Shown here one piece after another: positions 16,817 through 25,304 of a stretch of DNA of 64,000 bases. Source of the DNA: Chitinimonas sp036961565. GTDB lineage: Bacteria; Pseudomonadota; Gammaproteobacteria; Burkholderiales; Chitinimonadaceae. Where the stretch lies: positions 1-64,000 of the forward strand of contig NZ_JBAMDD010000020.1 in NCBI RefSeq assembly GCF_036961565.1, written 5' to 3'. Each line of letters starts with the position of its first letter. The stretch's first letter is position 1. A model generated the notes under the pieces. That model saw only the letters and a program-made list of their open reading frames with translations, was not told the origin of the DNA and did not search any database. The position numbers and the translations under genes were made by a program.

Positions 16817-16939
16817 ATGTGCAGTGCACCATATTTTTCAAACGAGCGTCTGATTTATATGAAATCACAACAGCAGCGTGGTGGTGAGGAGACAGGTGTG
16901 GTGGGTTTGCGCATGCTGCGCAGCCCCCTGGGTGGCTAG
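16817..16939 (+). CDS. Possible 40-residue small ORF between aceA and grpE
   Basis: The 403-nt gap between aceA and grpE holds a short frame with a strong ribosome site, TAAGGAG, 4 nt before an ATG. The product begins MCSAPYFSNERLIYMKSQQQ and ends at TAG 16937-16939. Its first third is AT-rich compared with its surroundings. No similarity is recognised. The region could instead be the untranslated leader of a small RNA. An inverted GTGCA-G-TGCAC lies over its start codon. Confidence 0.3.
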   Translation: MCSAPYFSNERLIYMKSQQQRGGEETGVVGLRMLRSPLGG

Positions 16940-17010
16940 CTGGCGTGGTACCTGACAAGGAGTGCTGGGCGGGATGCACCCGGCTTGAACCCGGCTTGCA
17001 TAAGGGGGGG

Positions 17011-17039
17011 CTTGAAATCCCAATAACCATCCTCATCTT
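17011..17039 (+). promoter_or_regulatory. Sigma-32 heat-shock promoter of grpE
   Basis: CTTGAAA (17011-17017), a 13-nt spacer, then CCTCATCTT (17031-17039) closely match the sigma-32 consensus CTTGAAA-N13/14-CCCCATnT. The grpE start codon follows 28 nt downstream of the -10 element. Confidence 0.85.
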
Positions 17040-17067
17040 GTGGGCTATCGCTTCAGGAGATAGCAAT

Positions 17068-17631
17068 ATGCAACAGGAAAACCAGACCGAAAACCCCATC
17101 GAAAGCCAGCAGGATCAGGCGTTTGAGCAGGATGCTGCAGCGCTTGAGCGCGAAGAGCCCGTCGCTGCCGAGAGCCTGGAGGCCCAGGTGGCAGCGCTGG
17201 AGGCCAAGGTGGCTGAACTGCAGACTGCACTGCTGTATGGCAAGGCTGAGACCGAAAATATCCGCCGCCGTGCCCAGGAAGATGTGGCCGCAGCGCATAA
17301 ATACTCGGTGGGCAAGTTCGCCAGCGAACTGCTGATTGTGAAGGACTGCCTGGAGATGGCGCTGAAGGACAACTCCAGCATAGAGAACATCAAGATGGGC
17401 GTGGACATGACGCTGCGCAACCTCTGTGGTGCGTTCGACAAGTTCCAGGTCAAGGAAATCGACCCGCAGGCTGGCGACAAGCTGGATCCGCACAAGCACC
17501 AGGCCATGAGCGCTGTGGAGGCGGAGCAGGAAGCCAATACCGTGGTGAGCGTGATGCAGAAGGGCTACGTGATTGCCGATCGCATCCTGCGTCCCGCCAT
17601 GGTGGTGGTCGCCAAGGCCAAGGCTGAGTAA
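17068..17631 (+). CDS. grpE: Nucleotide exchange factor GrpE
   Basis: 187 residues from the ATG after CAGGAGATAGCAAT. An acidic N-terminus leads into a long coiled coil (LEAQVAALEAKVAELQTALL) and then the family core: AETENIRRRAQED, FASELLIVKDCLEMAL and the C-terminal beta domain with DPHKHQAMSAVE and GYVIADRILRPAMV. GrpE dimers drive ADP release from DnaK. It is first in grpE-dnaK-dnaJ and has its own sigma-32 promoter. The usual betaproteobacterial hrcA is not adjacent. Confidence 0.97.
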   Translation: MQQENQTENPIESQQDQAFEQDAAALEREEPVAAESLEAQVAALEAKVAELQTALLYGKAETENIRRRAQEDVAAAHKYSVGKFASELLIVKDCLEMALKDNSSIENIKMGVDMTLRNLCGAFDKFQVKEIDPQAGDKLDPHKHQAMSAVEAEQEANTVVSVMQKGYVIADRILRPAMVVVAKAKAE

Positions 17632-17681
17632 GGCATGAGCCTGGATGGGGCGGTCGGTGCCAGGTGCGCAGCATGATTCCA

Positions 17682-17710
17682 CTTGAAACCTGTCGCAACA
17701 TCCCCACTTA
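17682..17710 (+). promoter_or_regulatory. Sigma-32 heat-shock promoter of dnaK
   Basis: CTTGAAA (17682-17688), a 13-nt spacer and CCCCACTTA (17702-17710) form a near-consensus sigma-32 promoter in the 140-nt gap between grpE and dnaK. This lets dnaK be induced independently of grpE. Confidence 0.87.
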
Positions 17711-17771
17711 GCTAACAAGGTTATACAAATTCCAGCCGGCCCAGCCGGCAAGTTATTGAGAGGACTACAAA

Positions 17772-19694
17772 ATGGGCAAGATCATCGGTATTGACCTGGG
17801 CACCACCAACTCCTGCGTGGCCGTGCTGGAAGGCGGCAACGTCAAGGTAATTGAGAACGCAGAGGGTGCACGCACCACGCCGTCCATCATCGGCTACACC
17901 AATGACGACGAAATCCTTGTGGGTGCGCCGGCCAAGCGCCAGGCGGTGACCAACCCCCGCAACACGCTGTACGCGGTGAAGCGCCTGATCGGCCGCAAGT
18001 TTGAAGAGAAGGAAGTACAGAAGGACATCGATCTGATGCCTTACACCATCTCGCGCGCCGACAATGGCGATGCCTGGGTGGAAGTGAAGGGCAAGAAGAT
18101 GGCCCCGCCGCAGATCAGCGCGGAAGTGCTGCGCAAGATGAAGAAGACCGCCGAGGATTACCTGGGCGAGGAAGTGACCGAAGCCGTGATCACCGTGCCG
18201 GCCTACTTCAATGACAGCCAACGCCAAGCCACCAAGGATGCCGGCCGCATTGCTGGCCTGGATGTGAAGCGCATCATCAACGAGCCTACCGCTGCCGCGC
18301 TGGCCTTTGGCCTGGACAAGAAGGAAAAGGGCGACAGCAAGGTTGCTGTCTATGACCTGGGTGGCGGTACTTTCGATATCTCCATCATCGAGATTGCCGA
18401 TGTGGACGGCGACATGCAGTTCGAAGTGCTGGCGACCAATGGCGACACCTTCCTGGGCGGCGAAGACTTTGACCAGCGTCTGATCGACTACATCGTGACC
18501 GAGTTCAAGAAGGAACAAGGTATCGATCTGAAGAACGATGTGATGGCGCTGCAACGCCTGAAGGAAGCGGCCGAAAAGGCCAAGATCGAACTGTCGTCGA
18601 CCAGCCAGACCGAGATCAACCTGCCCTATGTGACCATGGACGCCACCGGCCCCAAGCACTTGGCCATGAAGATCAGCCGCGCCAAGTTCGAGAGCCTGGT
18701 GGAAGACCTGGTCGAGCGTTCGATCGAGCCTTGCCGTATTGCGCTGAAGGATGCCGGCCTCAAGGTGACCGACATTGACGACGTAATCTTGGTTGGCGGT
18801 CAGACCCGCATGCCCAAGGTCATCGACAAGGTAAAGGAGTTCTTTGGCAAGGAAGCCCGCCGCGATGTGAACCCGGATGAAGCCGTGGCAGTGGGGGCTG
18901 CCATCCAGGGTTCGGTGCTGTCGGGCGACCGCAAGGACGTGCTGCTGCTGGATGTGAGCCCGCTGAGCCTGGGTATCGAAACCCTGGGCGGCGTGATGAC
19001 CAAGCTGATCCAGAAGAACACCACCATCCCGACCAAGGCGTCGCAGGTGTTCTCTACCGCTGATGACAACCAGAGCGCCGTGACCATTCACGTGCTGCAG
19101 GGCGAGCGCGAGAAGGCGGCTGCCAACAAGTCGCTGGGCCAGTTCAATCTGGAGGGTATCCCCAGTGCTGCCCGTGGTGTGCCGCAGATCGAGGTGGAGT
19201 TCAACATCGACGCCAACGGCATTCTGCATGTGTCGGCCAAGGACAAGGCGACTGGCAAGGCCAACAACATCACCATCAAGGCCAATTCCGGCCTGAGCGA
19301 AGAAGAAATTCAGCGCATGGTGAAGGATGCCGAAGCCAACGCCGAAGAAGACAAGAAGCTGACCGAACTGGTGGGTGCACGCAACCAGCTGGAAAGCCTG
19401 ATCCACTCGGTGAAGAAGTCCTTGGGCGAATTCGGTGACAAGATCGCCGCCGACGAGAAGGCCGCCATTGAAGCTGCCCTGACCGAAGCCGAAGGCGTCG
19501 TGAAGAGTGATGACAAGGCCGCCATCGATGCCAAGTCCGAAGCGCTGATGAGCGCCTCGCACAAGCTGGCTGAGAAGATGTACGCCGCCCAGCAAGGCGC
19601 AGAAGGTGCCGAAGCCCCGGCTGGCGAGGCCAAGAAGGACGACAGCAATGTGGTGGATGCCGAGTTCACCGAAGTGAAGGACGACAAGCAATAA
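17772..19694 (+). CDS. dnaK: Chaperone DnaK (Hsp70)
   Basis: 640 residues, a full-length Hsp70, with GAGAGGACTACAAA before the ATG. The N-terminal ATPase has IGIDLGTTNSCVAV, the phosphate loop VYDLGGGTFDISI and the connect motif GGQTRMPKVI. The substrate-binding domain begins after VLLLDVSPLSLGIET, and the tail carries the GrpE/J-proximal DAEFTEVKDD motif typical of proteobacterial DnaK. It folds and protects cytoplasmic proteins with DnaJ and GrpE. Driven by the adjacent sigma-32 promoter. Confidence 0.99.
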   Translation: MGKIIGIDLGTTNSCVAVLEGGNVKVIENAEGARTTPSIIGYTNDDEILVGAPAKRQAVTNPRNTLYAVKRLIGRKFEEKEVQKDIDLMPYTISRADNGDAWVEVKGKKMAPPQISAEVLRKMKKTAEDYLGEEVTEAVITVPAYFNDSQRQATKDAGRIAGLDVKRIINEPTAAALAFGLDKKEKGDSKVAVYDLGGGTFDISIIEIADVDGDMQFEVLATNGDTFLGGEDFDQRLIDYIVTEFKKEQGIDLKNDVMALQRLKEAAEKAKIELSSTSQTEINLPYVTMDATGPKHLAMKISRAKFESLVEDLVERSIEPCRIALKDAGLKVTDIDDVILVGGQTRMPKVIDKVKEFFGKEARRDVNPDEAVAVGAAIQGSVLSGDRKDVLLLDVSPLSLGIETLGGVMTKLIQKNTTIPTKASQVFSTADDNQSAVTIHVLQGEREKAAANKSLGQFNLEGIPSAARGVPQIEVEFNIDANGILHVSAKDKATGKANNITIKANSGLSEEEIQRMVKDAEANAEEDKKLTELVGARNQLESLIHSVKKSLGEFGDKIAADEKAAIEAALTEAEGVVKSDDKAAIDAKSEALMSASHKLAEKMYAAQQGAEGAEAPAGEAKKDDSNVVDAEFTEVKDDKQ

Positions 19695-19987
19695 GCGTGA
19701 AGTGGAAGAGACCGGCGAGGGTGCCGGGCCAGGGGGCAGGCGGTGGTTTGCCGCCTCTAGCCCTGAGCCAGGCTACCGCCGGTACTTTTCCGGGTGAGGC
19801 GCAGTTGGCCTTGCCTGCCGGATAAGGCATGCTGCCGTGTCTCGCCGCCCAAGAATCCGGGCTGGTGGACACGGCAAAGTGCCGAAGAGGCGTAGCACTG
19901 TCCTGGGTGCGCCGGGTACTGTCAGCCGCAGAGCAGCCGGGATGCTGGCTGTTTCAGTTTCACACTTCACGTTATGCAAATCTGATC

Positions 19988-21112
19988 ATGGCAAAAAAAG
20001 ACTTTTACGAGATTCTGGGTGTCAACCGGGACGCCAGCGATGAGGACATCAAGAAGTCCTATCGCAAGCTGGCGATGAAGTACCACCCAGATCGCAATCC
20101 CGACAGCAAGGATGCTGAAGACAAGTTCAAGGAGGCCAAGGAGGCCTACGAGATACTGTCCGACAGCCAGAAGCGGGCTGCCTATGACCAGTATGGCCAC
20201 GCCGGGGTAGACCCGCAGGCCGGCATGGGTGGTGGTGGCTTTGGCGGCGGTGGTTTTGCCGATGCCTTTGGCGACATCTTTGGCGATATCTTCGGTGGCG
20301 GCGGCCGTGGTGGCCGCTCCAATGTGTATCGTGGCTCCGACTTGCGCTACAACCTTGAAATCAGCCTCGAGGAAGCCGCGCGCGGCACCGAGACCAAGAT
20401 CAAGATTCCTTCGCACGAGGAATGCGATACCTGCCATGGCTCAGGCGCCAAGCCGGGTACCCAGGCCAAGACCTGCGGTACGTGCGGCGGCCATGGCCAG
20501 GTACGGGTGCAGCAGGGCTTTTTCAGCCTGCAGCAGACCTGCCCCACCTGTCACGGTAGCGGTAAGGTCATTCCCGACCCATGCCGTGCCTGTAATGGCC
20601 AGGGACGGGTCAAGACCTACAAGACCCTGAACGTGAAGATACAGGCTGGTCTGGATGAGGGCGATCGTATCCGCCTGAGCGGTGAGGGTGAGCCTGGCGT
20701 CAACGGCGGCCCACCGGGCGACCTGTATGTGGTCATCCACCTCAAGGCTCACGGCGTATTCGAGCGTGAAGGCAACGATCTGCATTGCGAAATGCCAATC
20801 AGCTTTGCGACTGCCGCACTGGGCGGCGAGATCGAGATACCCACGCTGGATGGCGCGGTCAAGCTCAAGATACCGGCCGAGACCCAGACGGGTGCGGTCT
20901 TCCGTTTGCGTGGCAAGGGTATCAAGGGCGTGCGCAGCGCCATTACCGGCGACCTGATGTGCCATGTGGTGGTGGAGACCCCGGTCAAGCTGACCGAGCG
21001 GCAGCGCGAGCTGCTGCGCGAGTTCGAGAACATCAGCCTGGAAGATGACGCCAAGCACAATCCACGAGCCAACTCCTGGATGGACAAGGTGAAGGACTTC
21101 TTCTCCAACTGA
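19988..21112 (+). CDS. dnaJ: Co-chaperone DnaJ (Hsp40)
   Basis: 374 residues starting MAKKDFYEILGV. The J-domain has the HPD motif (KYHPDRNP) needed to stimulate DnaK. A Gly/Phe-rich linker follows, then four zinc-binding repeats CDTCHGSG, CGTCGGHG, CPTCHGSG and CRACNGQG, and the C-terminal substrate-binding domain. It lies 293 nt after dnaK. That gap has no obvious promoter of its own and no ORF I can support, so dnaJ probably depends on read-through from dnaK. The ribosome site before its ATG is weak. A terminator follows at 21138. Confidence 0.98.
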   Translation: MAKKDFYEILGVNRDASDEDIKKSYRKLAMKYHPDRNPDSKDAEDKFKEAKEAYEILSDSQKRAAYDQYGHAGVDPQAGMGGGGFGGGGFADAFGDIFGDIFGGGGRGGRSNVYRGSDLRYNLEISLEEAARGTETKIKIPSHEECDTCHGSGAKPGTQAKTCGTCGGHGQVRVQQGFFSLQQTCPTCHGSGKVIPDPCRACNGQGRVKTYKTLNVKIQAGLDEGDRIRLSGEGEPGVNGGPPGDLYVVIHLKAHGVFEREGNDLHCEMPISFATAALGGEIEIPTLDGAVKLKIPAETQTGAVFRLRGKGIKGVRSAITGDLMCHVVVETPVKLTERQRELLREFENISLEDDAKHNPRANSWMDKVKDFFSN

Positions 21113-21137
21113 TCTGCCCGTAAGCGTTCAGTGCCCA

Positions 21138-21168
21138 CAGATAGCCGCAGATTGCGGCTATCTGCTTT
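21138..21168 (+). terminator. Rho-independent terminator of dnaJ
   Basis: Perfect 11-bp stem CAGATAGCCGC / GCGGCTATCTG around a 5-nt loop, followed by CTTTTC, 26 nt after the dnaJ stop. Confidence 0.85.
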
Positions 21169-21206
21169 TCTGGGAGCAGCCAAGGGTAGCCTCAGGCTGG
21201 CTGCGT

Positions 21207-21234
21207 TTGACTATTTGTTGCAGCGCGATAAAAT
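21207..21234 (+). promoter_or_regulatory. Candidate sigma-70 promoter of the outer membrane protein gene
   Basis: TTGACT (21207-21212), 16-nt spacer, TAAAAT (21229-21234): five of six matches in each hexamer. It lies 94 nt before the GTG start at 21328, between the dnaJ terminator and the gene. Confidence 0.55.
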
Positions 21235-21327
21235 CGCCGCCCCCGACGGGGCCGGGTTTACGCAATGGTGTAGATGCTGGTTCTCGTCAGGCATCTGCTA
21301 ATACCTATGCAAACAAGAGGCATAACT

Positions 21328-21867
21328 GTGAAGAAACAATTTACCCTGATCGCTTTGTCCGCTGCGCTGGCTGCCCCGGCATTCGCCAATGGTTTTTATG
21401 TGGGGGCCGACATGGGCCGCACCAAGCTGGCCGTTTCTGATGGCGACTTCGGCGGACACCGCTATGACGATAGCTGGGCGCTGACAGGTGGCTATCAATT
21501 CAATGACCATATCGCAGCAGAACTGAGCTATCGCAGCCTGAGCAAGCTCAATCAACAGTACGGCAGTTGGAACGTGAACCATAAGCTGAGTGCCGTGGAA
21601 GCAACGGCAGTCGGTTCCTACCCGCTGTCCGACAAATTCGCACTGTTCGGCCGCGTGGGCGTGGTGCATGTCAAGGGCAAGACCACCATACGCGAAGGTT
21701 CGTCAGTCGAAGTGGAATCTGACAGCAAAAACCGGGCTATGCTGGGCCTGGGTGTACGCTATGCGGTTACCCAGAACATCGGCCTGCGTAGCGAGTACAT
21801 CCGTTACGCCAAGCTGGACGATGTGGCCATCTCGACCCTGACCTTCGGCGCGGACTACCGCTTCTGA
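21328..21867 (+). CDS. Small OmpA-like/OmpW-type outer membrane barrel
   Basis: Start set at GTG 21328, with AAGAGG 7 nt upstream and an ideal signal peptide (VKKQFTLIALSAALAAPAFA, then NGFYVGAD). The alternative ATG at 21307 adds seven residues before the signal. The mature ~160-residue chain alternates like an eight-stranded barrel (GFYVGADMG, ALTGGYQF, AAELSYRSL, FALFGRVGVV, LGLGVRYAV) and ends LTFGADYRF with terminal Phe. It resembles the OmpA-like transmembrane domain family. It has its own promoter and terminator. Likely a structural or environmental-stress surface protein. Confidence 0.85.
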   Translation: MKKQFTLIALSAALAAPAFANGFYVGADMGRTKLAVSDGDFGGHRYDDSWALTGGYQFNDHIAAELSYRSLSKLNQQYGSWNVNHKLSAVEATAVGSYPLSDKFALFGRVGVVHVKGKTTIREGSSVEVESDSKNRAMLGLGVRYAVTQNIGLRSEYIRYAKLDDVAISTLTFGADYRF

Positions 21868-21889
21868 TTTGGGCTGGCGAGGCTAAGAG

Positions 21890-21913
21890 AAAAGCACCTG
21901 CGGGTGCTTTTTT
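21890..21913 (+). terminator. Rho-independent terminator
   Basis: Stem AAAAGCACC / GGTGCTTTT with TGCG loop and a run of T, 22 nt after the outer membrane protein stop. Confidence 0.85.
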
Positions 21914-21936
21914 CACGCCTGTTGCAAACAGCATGC

Positions 21937-22208
21937 TTAGAGCCTGTTCAAAGTCTTTTCGCCGCGTCGTTCGCAACCTTGCCGGATGAAGGGCAAGGCG
22001 CAAGCCGCGCAGCGGTACCGGTACCGTCAGCGGCTTGCAACGCCGCCCTTCGCCGGCAAGGCTGCGAACCCGTAGGGCTGATCTGGAAAATGGCCAGGCA
22101 AAAGGCGTGGTGCGCAGGCAATAACAAGTTATTGCCAAGCGCCACAACGCAGTGAATGGCCGTTTTCCAGATCAGCGACGCTGCGAAAAGTCTTTGAACA
22201 GGCTCTTA
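21937..22208. mobile_element. MITE, 266 bp, with terminal inverted repeats and TTA duplication
   Basis: The element proper is 21940-22205. Its left end is GAGCCTGTTCAAAGTCTTTT and its right end is the reverse complement with one mismatch, extending 25 bp to CGC on each side. It is flanked by TTA at 21937-21939 and 22206-22208. A 3-bp TNA duplication is typical of several IS5-family subgroups. No transposase frame fits, so it is non-autonomous. The left half also carries a long imperfect hairpin centred near the GGTACCGGTACC at 22013-22024. The rest of the gap up to the amidohydrolase start at 22317 shows nothing beyond promoter-like sequence. Confidence 0.85.
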
Positions 22209-22316
22209 GCCCATGCCTTTGTGACATTTGTCAGCTGCAAGTGGTGACAGGGCACACTGGGGCGGGCAAGGTAGCTGCCGAATAATGGCGACGTTGCCTA
22301 CAAAGAGGAGTCACCG

Positions 22317-24134
22317 ATGTCTGCTTTTCCCCTGGTCGTTGCCAGTGTCCTGGCCCTGTCTGGCGCAGCCCACGCGGCTGAACCGGTATTGATACGCGAT
22401 GTGGCCGTGTTCGACGGCACCCAGCGCCTGCCCAAACGCAATGTGCTGCTGGCAGACGGCAAGATTGCCGATGCAGATTTCCGGGGGGCTACCCCGGCGG
22501 GTGCCACCGAGGTGCGCTGCGACGGCTGTACCCTGCTCCCCGGCTTGATGGACAGCCATGTGCACGCCTATGCCAACCACGAGCTGCCGCTGCTGCTGGG
22601 AGTCACTACCCAGCTGGATATGTTTATGCCGCTGGAGATGGCACGCAGCATCAAGGCCCGCATGGCGGCTGGCAAGCTGTTGGATCAGGCCGATCTCTAT
22701 ACCGCCGGTACGCTGGTGACCACGCCGGGCGGCCACGGGACTGAGTACGGCTTTACCATCCCCACGCTGAACCGGGCGGAAGATGCTGATGCGTTTATCG
22801 AGGCGCGGCTGGCGGAAGGGTCGGACTTTATCAAGCTGGTCTACGACGACGGCAAGCACTATGGCATCAACTTCACGACCCTGGACCTGCCCACCCTGAC
22901 GGCGGCGATCAAGGCCACCCATAGCCGCGGCAAACTGGCCGTGGTGCATGTGTCCACCCAGGCTGCGGCCAAGGATGCCGTGGCAGCAGGGGCAGACGGC
23001 CTGGTGCACCAGTTTACCGATAGCGAGGTGGACGATGCCTTTGTGCAACTGGCCAGGCAGAAGAAGGTATTCATTATTCCTACCTACGCGGTGAATGAAA
23101 GCGTTTATGGACGTGCCGGCGGCTCCAGCCTGCTGGCGCAAGCCGCCATTGCCGACATGCTGGATGCCGGCCAGCAAGGCGTGCTGAAGCAGGTGATGCG
23201 GCCGGTTGACCGCAGTGCGCGTCTCGATACCCTGATGCGCGCCAGCCTGGGCAAGCTCAAGGCTGCCGGTGTGCCTATCCTGGCCGGTACCGATGCCGGT
23301 AACCCAGGGACCCTGCATGGCGCCAGCCTGCATCGTGAACTGGAACTGCTGACCCAGGCAGGGCTGAGCGCTGGCGAAGCGCTGGCCGCTGCGACTTCGG
23401 TGCCTGCCAAGGCTTTCGGCCTGCAGGACAGCGGCCGCATTGCCAAGGGGATGAAGGCCAATCTGCTGCTGGTGAAGGGGGACCCTACCGTGGATATCCG
23501 CGCCACCCGCGATATTGTGGAGGTCTGGAAGGCTGGTACGGCGGTCAGCCCCTTGCGGCAGGCGCGCCGGCTAGCGCTGCAGCAGGCTGCGGCGAAAGCG
23601 GCTATGCGCCCGCAGATGGCGCTGCCGGCGGATGGCAAGCTGGGCTTGTTCAGCAGTGATGCCGGCAAGCTGGTGATGGCAGCGCCCTTCGGCAGCTGGC
23701 AGCAGAACGTCGATAGCGTGATGAGCGGCAAATCGCAGGTAGCGCTCAGTGCGGGCACCGGCCCAACAGGCCAGGTCAGTCTCAAGCTGGATGGCGAACT
23801 GAAGCCGGGCTTTGCCTACCCATGGGCGGGTGTGGCGTTCAATCCCGGCAAGCAGCCTTTTGCGCCTACCGATCTTTCTGCTGCCAAGGGCATACGCTTC
23901 AAGGTGCGGGGCGATGGTGCGACCTACGCATTGCAGGCCTTCTGGCAAGCTGGCGGCTATCAGCCCGCTGCGGCCACCTTCAAGGCCGAGGCAGACTGGC
24001 GCGAGGTGAAACTGGAGTGGGCCAGCCTCAAGGGCTTTGATCCCAAGACCACGACCTGGCTGGGGCTGGTAGCGGCCATGCGCACCGGGCCGTTCCAGTT
24101 CGAGCTGGCTGATGTGGGTTTGATCCCCAATTGA
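22317..24134 (+). CDS. Exported amidohydrolase with C-terminal CIA30-like domain
   Basis: 605 residues, with AAAGAGGAGTCACCG before the ATG and a signal peptide ending GAAHAAEP. Residues ~25-410 form a metal-dependent amidohydrolase of the imidazolonepropionase/prolidase-like type. Visible metal motifs are LMDSHVHAYA, a Lys in FIKLVYDDG, VVHVST and GTDAGNPGTLHG. The last ~165 residues are a beta-sandwich resembling CIA30/NDUFAF1-type domains (GIRFKVRGDG, LEWASLKGFDP), often fused to periplasmic amidohydrolases. The substrate is unknown; cyclic imides or dipeptides are possible. A two-component pair follows closely and may regulate it. Confidence 0.85.
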   Translation: MSAFPLVVASVLALSGAAHAAEPVLIRDVAVFDGTQRLPKRNVLLADGKIADADFRGATPAGATEVRCDGCTLLPGLMDSHVHAYANHELPLLLGVTTQLDMFMPLEMARSIKARMAAGKLLDQADLYTAGTLVTTPGGHGTEYGFTIPTLNRAEDADAFIEARLAEGSDFIKLVYDDGKHYGINFTTLDLPTLTAAIKATHSRGKLAVVHVSTQAAAKDAVAAGADGLVHQFTDSEVDDAFVQLARQKKVFIIPTYAVNESVYGRAGGSSLLAQAAIADMLDAGQQGVLKQVMRPVDRSARLDTLMRASLGKLKAAGVPILAGTDAGNPGTLHGASLHRELELLTQAGLSAGEALAAATSVPAKAFGLQDSGRIAKGMKANLLLVKGDPTVDIRATRDIVEVWKAGTAVSPLRQARRLALQQAAAKAAMRPQMALPADGKLGLFSSDAGKLVMAAPFGSWQQNVDSVMSGKSQVALSAGTGPTGQVSLKLDGELKPGFAYPWAGVAFNPGKQPFAPTDLSAAKGIRFKVRGDGATYALQAFWQAGGYQPAAATFKAEADWREVKLEWASLKGFDPKTTTWLGLVAAMRTGPFQFELADVGLIPN

Positions 24135-24160
24135 AGCGGATGGCACTCAAGGAGGCGAAC

Positions 24161-25276
24161 ATGAAGACGAATCCATTGCAGTGCGGGCGAGATAGTGCGA
24201 CCAGGGAAGACCATGCAGAAGCCGAAGGTTTCTTTGATGGCCCCTGGGGCAGCCTGATCTACCTGGCCTTTCTGTTCCTGCCGCTGCAGCGCATGCAGAG
24301 TGAGGGCTGGCTGGCGACGGCGCTGGCGATAGGGGCTTTCCTGCCGCTGCACTTCGGGAGTTTCTACGCCACCGGCCCGCGACTGTGGCTCTGTAGTGCG
24401 CTGATCTTCCTGCTGGGGGTGGCGCTGTTTCCCTACAACCCGTTTGCCCATACCTTGTTCATCTATGCCGGTTTCCCCGCTATTAGGGCAAGCATGCGGG
24501 AGGCGGCTGCCATGATCATCGTCACGACGGTGGCGTCGTTTGCCTACCTCAGCTGGCATGATATGGGCGGGGTGTATTACGGCGTGCTCTCGGCCGTGTT
24601 GCTGGGGGTGGGGTTTGGCACCCTGGGGGCGCGCGCCGGCCGGGCTTCTCGCCGGACCATCGCGCAGAAGGACGAGGAGATAGAGCGGCTGGCACAGCTG
24701 GCGGAGCGCGAGCGTATTGCCCGTGACCTGCATGACCTACTGGGCCACACCCTCAGCCTGATCGCCATCAAGGCCGAACTGTCGCACAAGCTGGTGGCAA
24801 CCGAGCCGGCACGGGCCAGTGGCGAGATGCGGGAGGTGGCGGAAGTAGCCCGTTCGGCACTTTCCGAGGTGCGCCAGGCCATTGTCGGCCTGCGCAGCGT
24901 GGGATTGCTGGATGCCACCCAGGCGGCGGATACCATGCTGCGTGCGGCAGGTCTCAAGACCGAGCTGGCCATCGCCAGCCTGCCCAGCCTGAGCCCAGCC
25001 AGTGAGCATGCATTGGCGCAGGCAGTGCTGGAAGCCAGTACCAATATCGTGCGCCACGCGGGTGCCAGCAAGGCCAGGATAGCGGTGGCGATCAACGCCA
25101 GCCAACTGGTGCTGCAGGTAGAGGACGACGGCAGAAGCCAGCGCGATATCGTGCCTGGCAATGGCTTGGCCGGTATGCGTGAGCGATTGCTGGCGGTGGG
25201 CGGGCAGTTGGACTGGTCTATGCTGCAGCCCGGTATGTGCTTGCGGGCCAGTGTGCCGCTGGCAACGACCAGTTGA
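24161..25276 (+). CDS. NarL/DesK-type sensor histidine kinase
   Basis: 371 residues from the ATG with AAGGAGG 6 nt upstream; the frame opens earlier but overlaps the preceding gene. Four to six membrane helices occupy ~25-165. A HisKA_3 dimerisation domain has the phospho-acceptor His in RDLHDLLGHTLS, followed by a degenerate HATPase domain (EASTNIVRHAGAS, VEDDGR, GNGLAGMRERL). No periplasmic sensor domain is seen, so sensing is probably through the membrane helices, as in DesK. It lies 26 nt after the amidohydrolase and just upstream of its response regulator, implying one operon. Confidence 0.92.
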   Translation: MKTNPLQCGRDSATREDHAEAEGFFDGPWGSLIYLAFLFLPLQRMQSEGWLATALAIGAFLPLHFGSFYATGPRLWLCSALIFLLGVALFPYNPFAHTLFIYAGFPAIRASMREAAAMIIVTTVASFAYLSWHDMGGVYYGVLSAVLLGVGFGTLGARAGRASRRTIAQKDEEIERLAQLAERERIARDLHDLLGHTLSLIAIKAELSHKLVATEPARASGEMREVAEVARSALSEVRQAIVGLRSVGLLDATQAADTMLRAAGLKTELAIASLPSLSPASEHALAQAVLEASTNIVRHAGASKARIAVAINASQLVLQVEDDGRSQRDIVPGNGLAGMRERLLAVGGQLDWSMLQPGMCLRASVPLATTS

Positions 25277-25304
25277 TGATGTGAGAGACCAGTTGGGGGT
25301 GGAT

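Noticed and set aside
17721..19691. Minus-strand 656-codon frame opposite dnaK
   Set aside because: Long antisense frames are expected opposite highly biased genes; the product is His/Leu/Gly-rich with no domain.
22221..22236. TGTGACATTTGTCAGC as a CRP-like site before the amidohydrolase
   Set aside because: Only the left half matches; the right half (TCAGC) departs from TCACA, so it is not supported.
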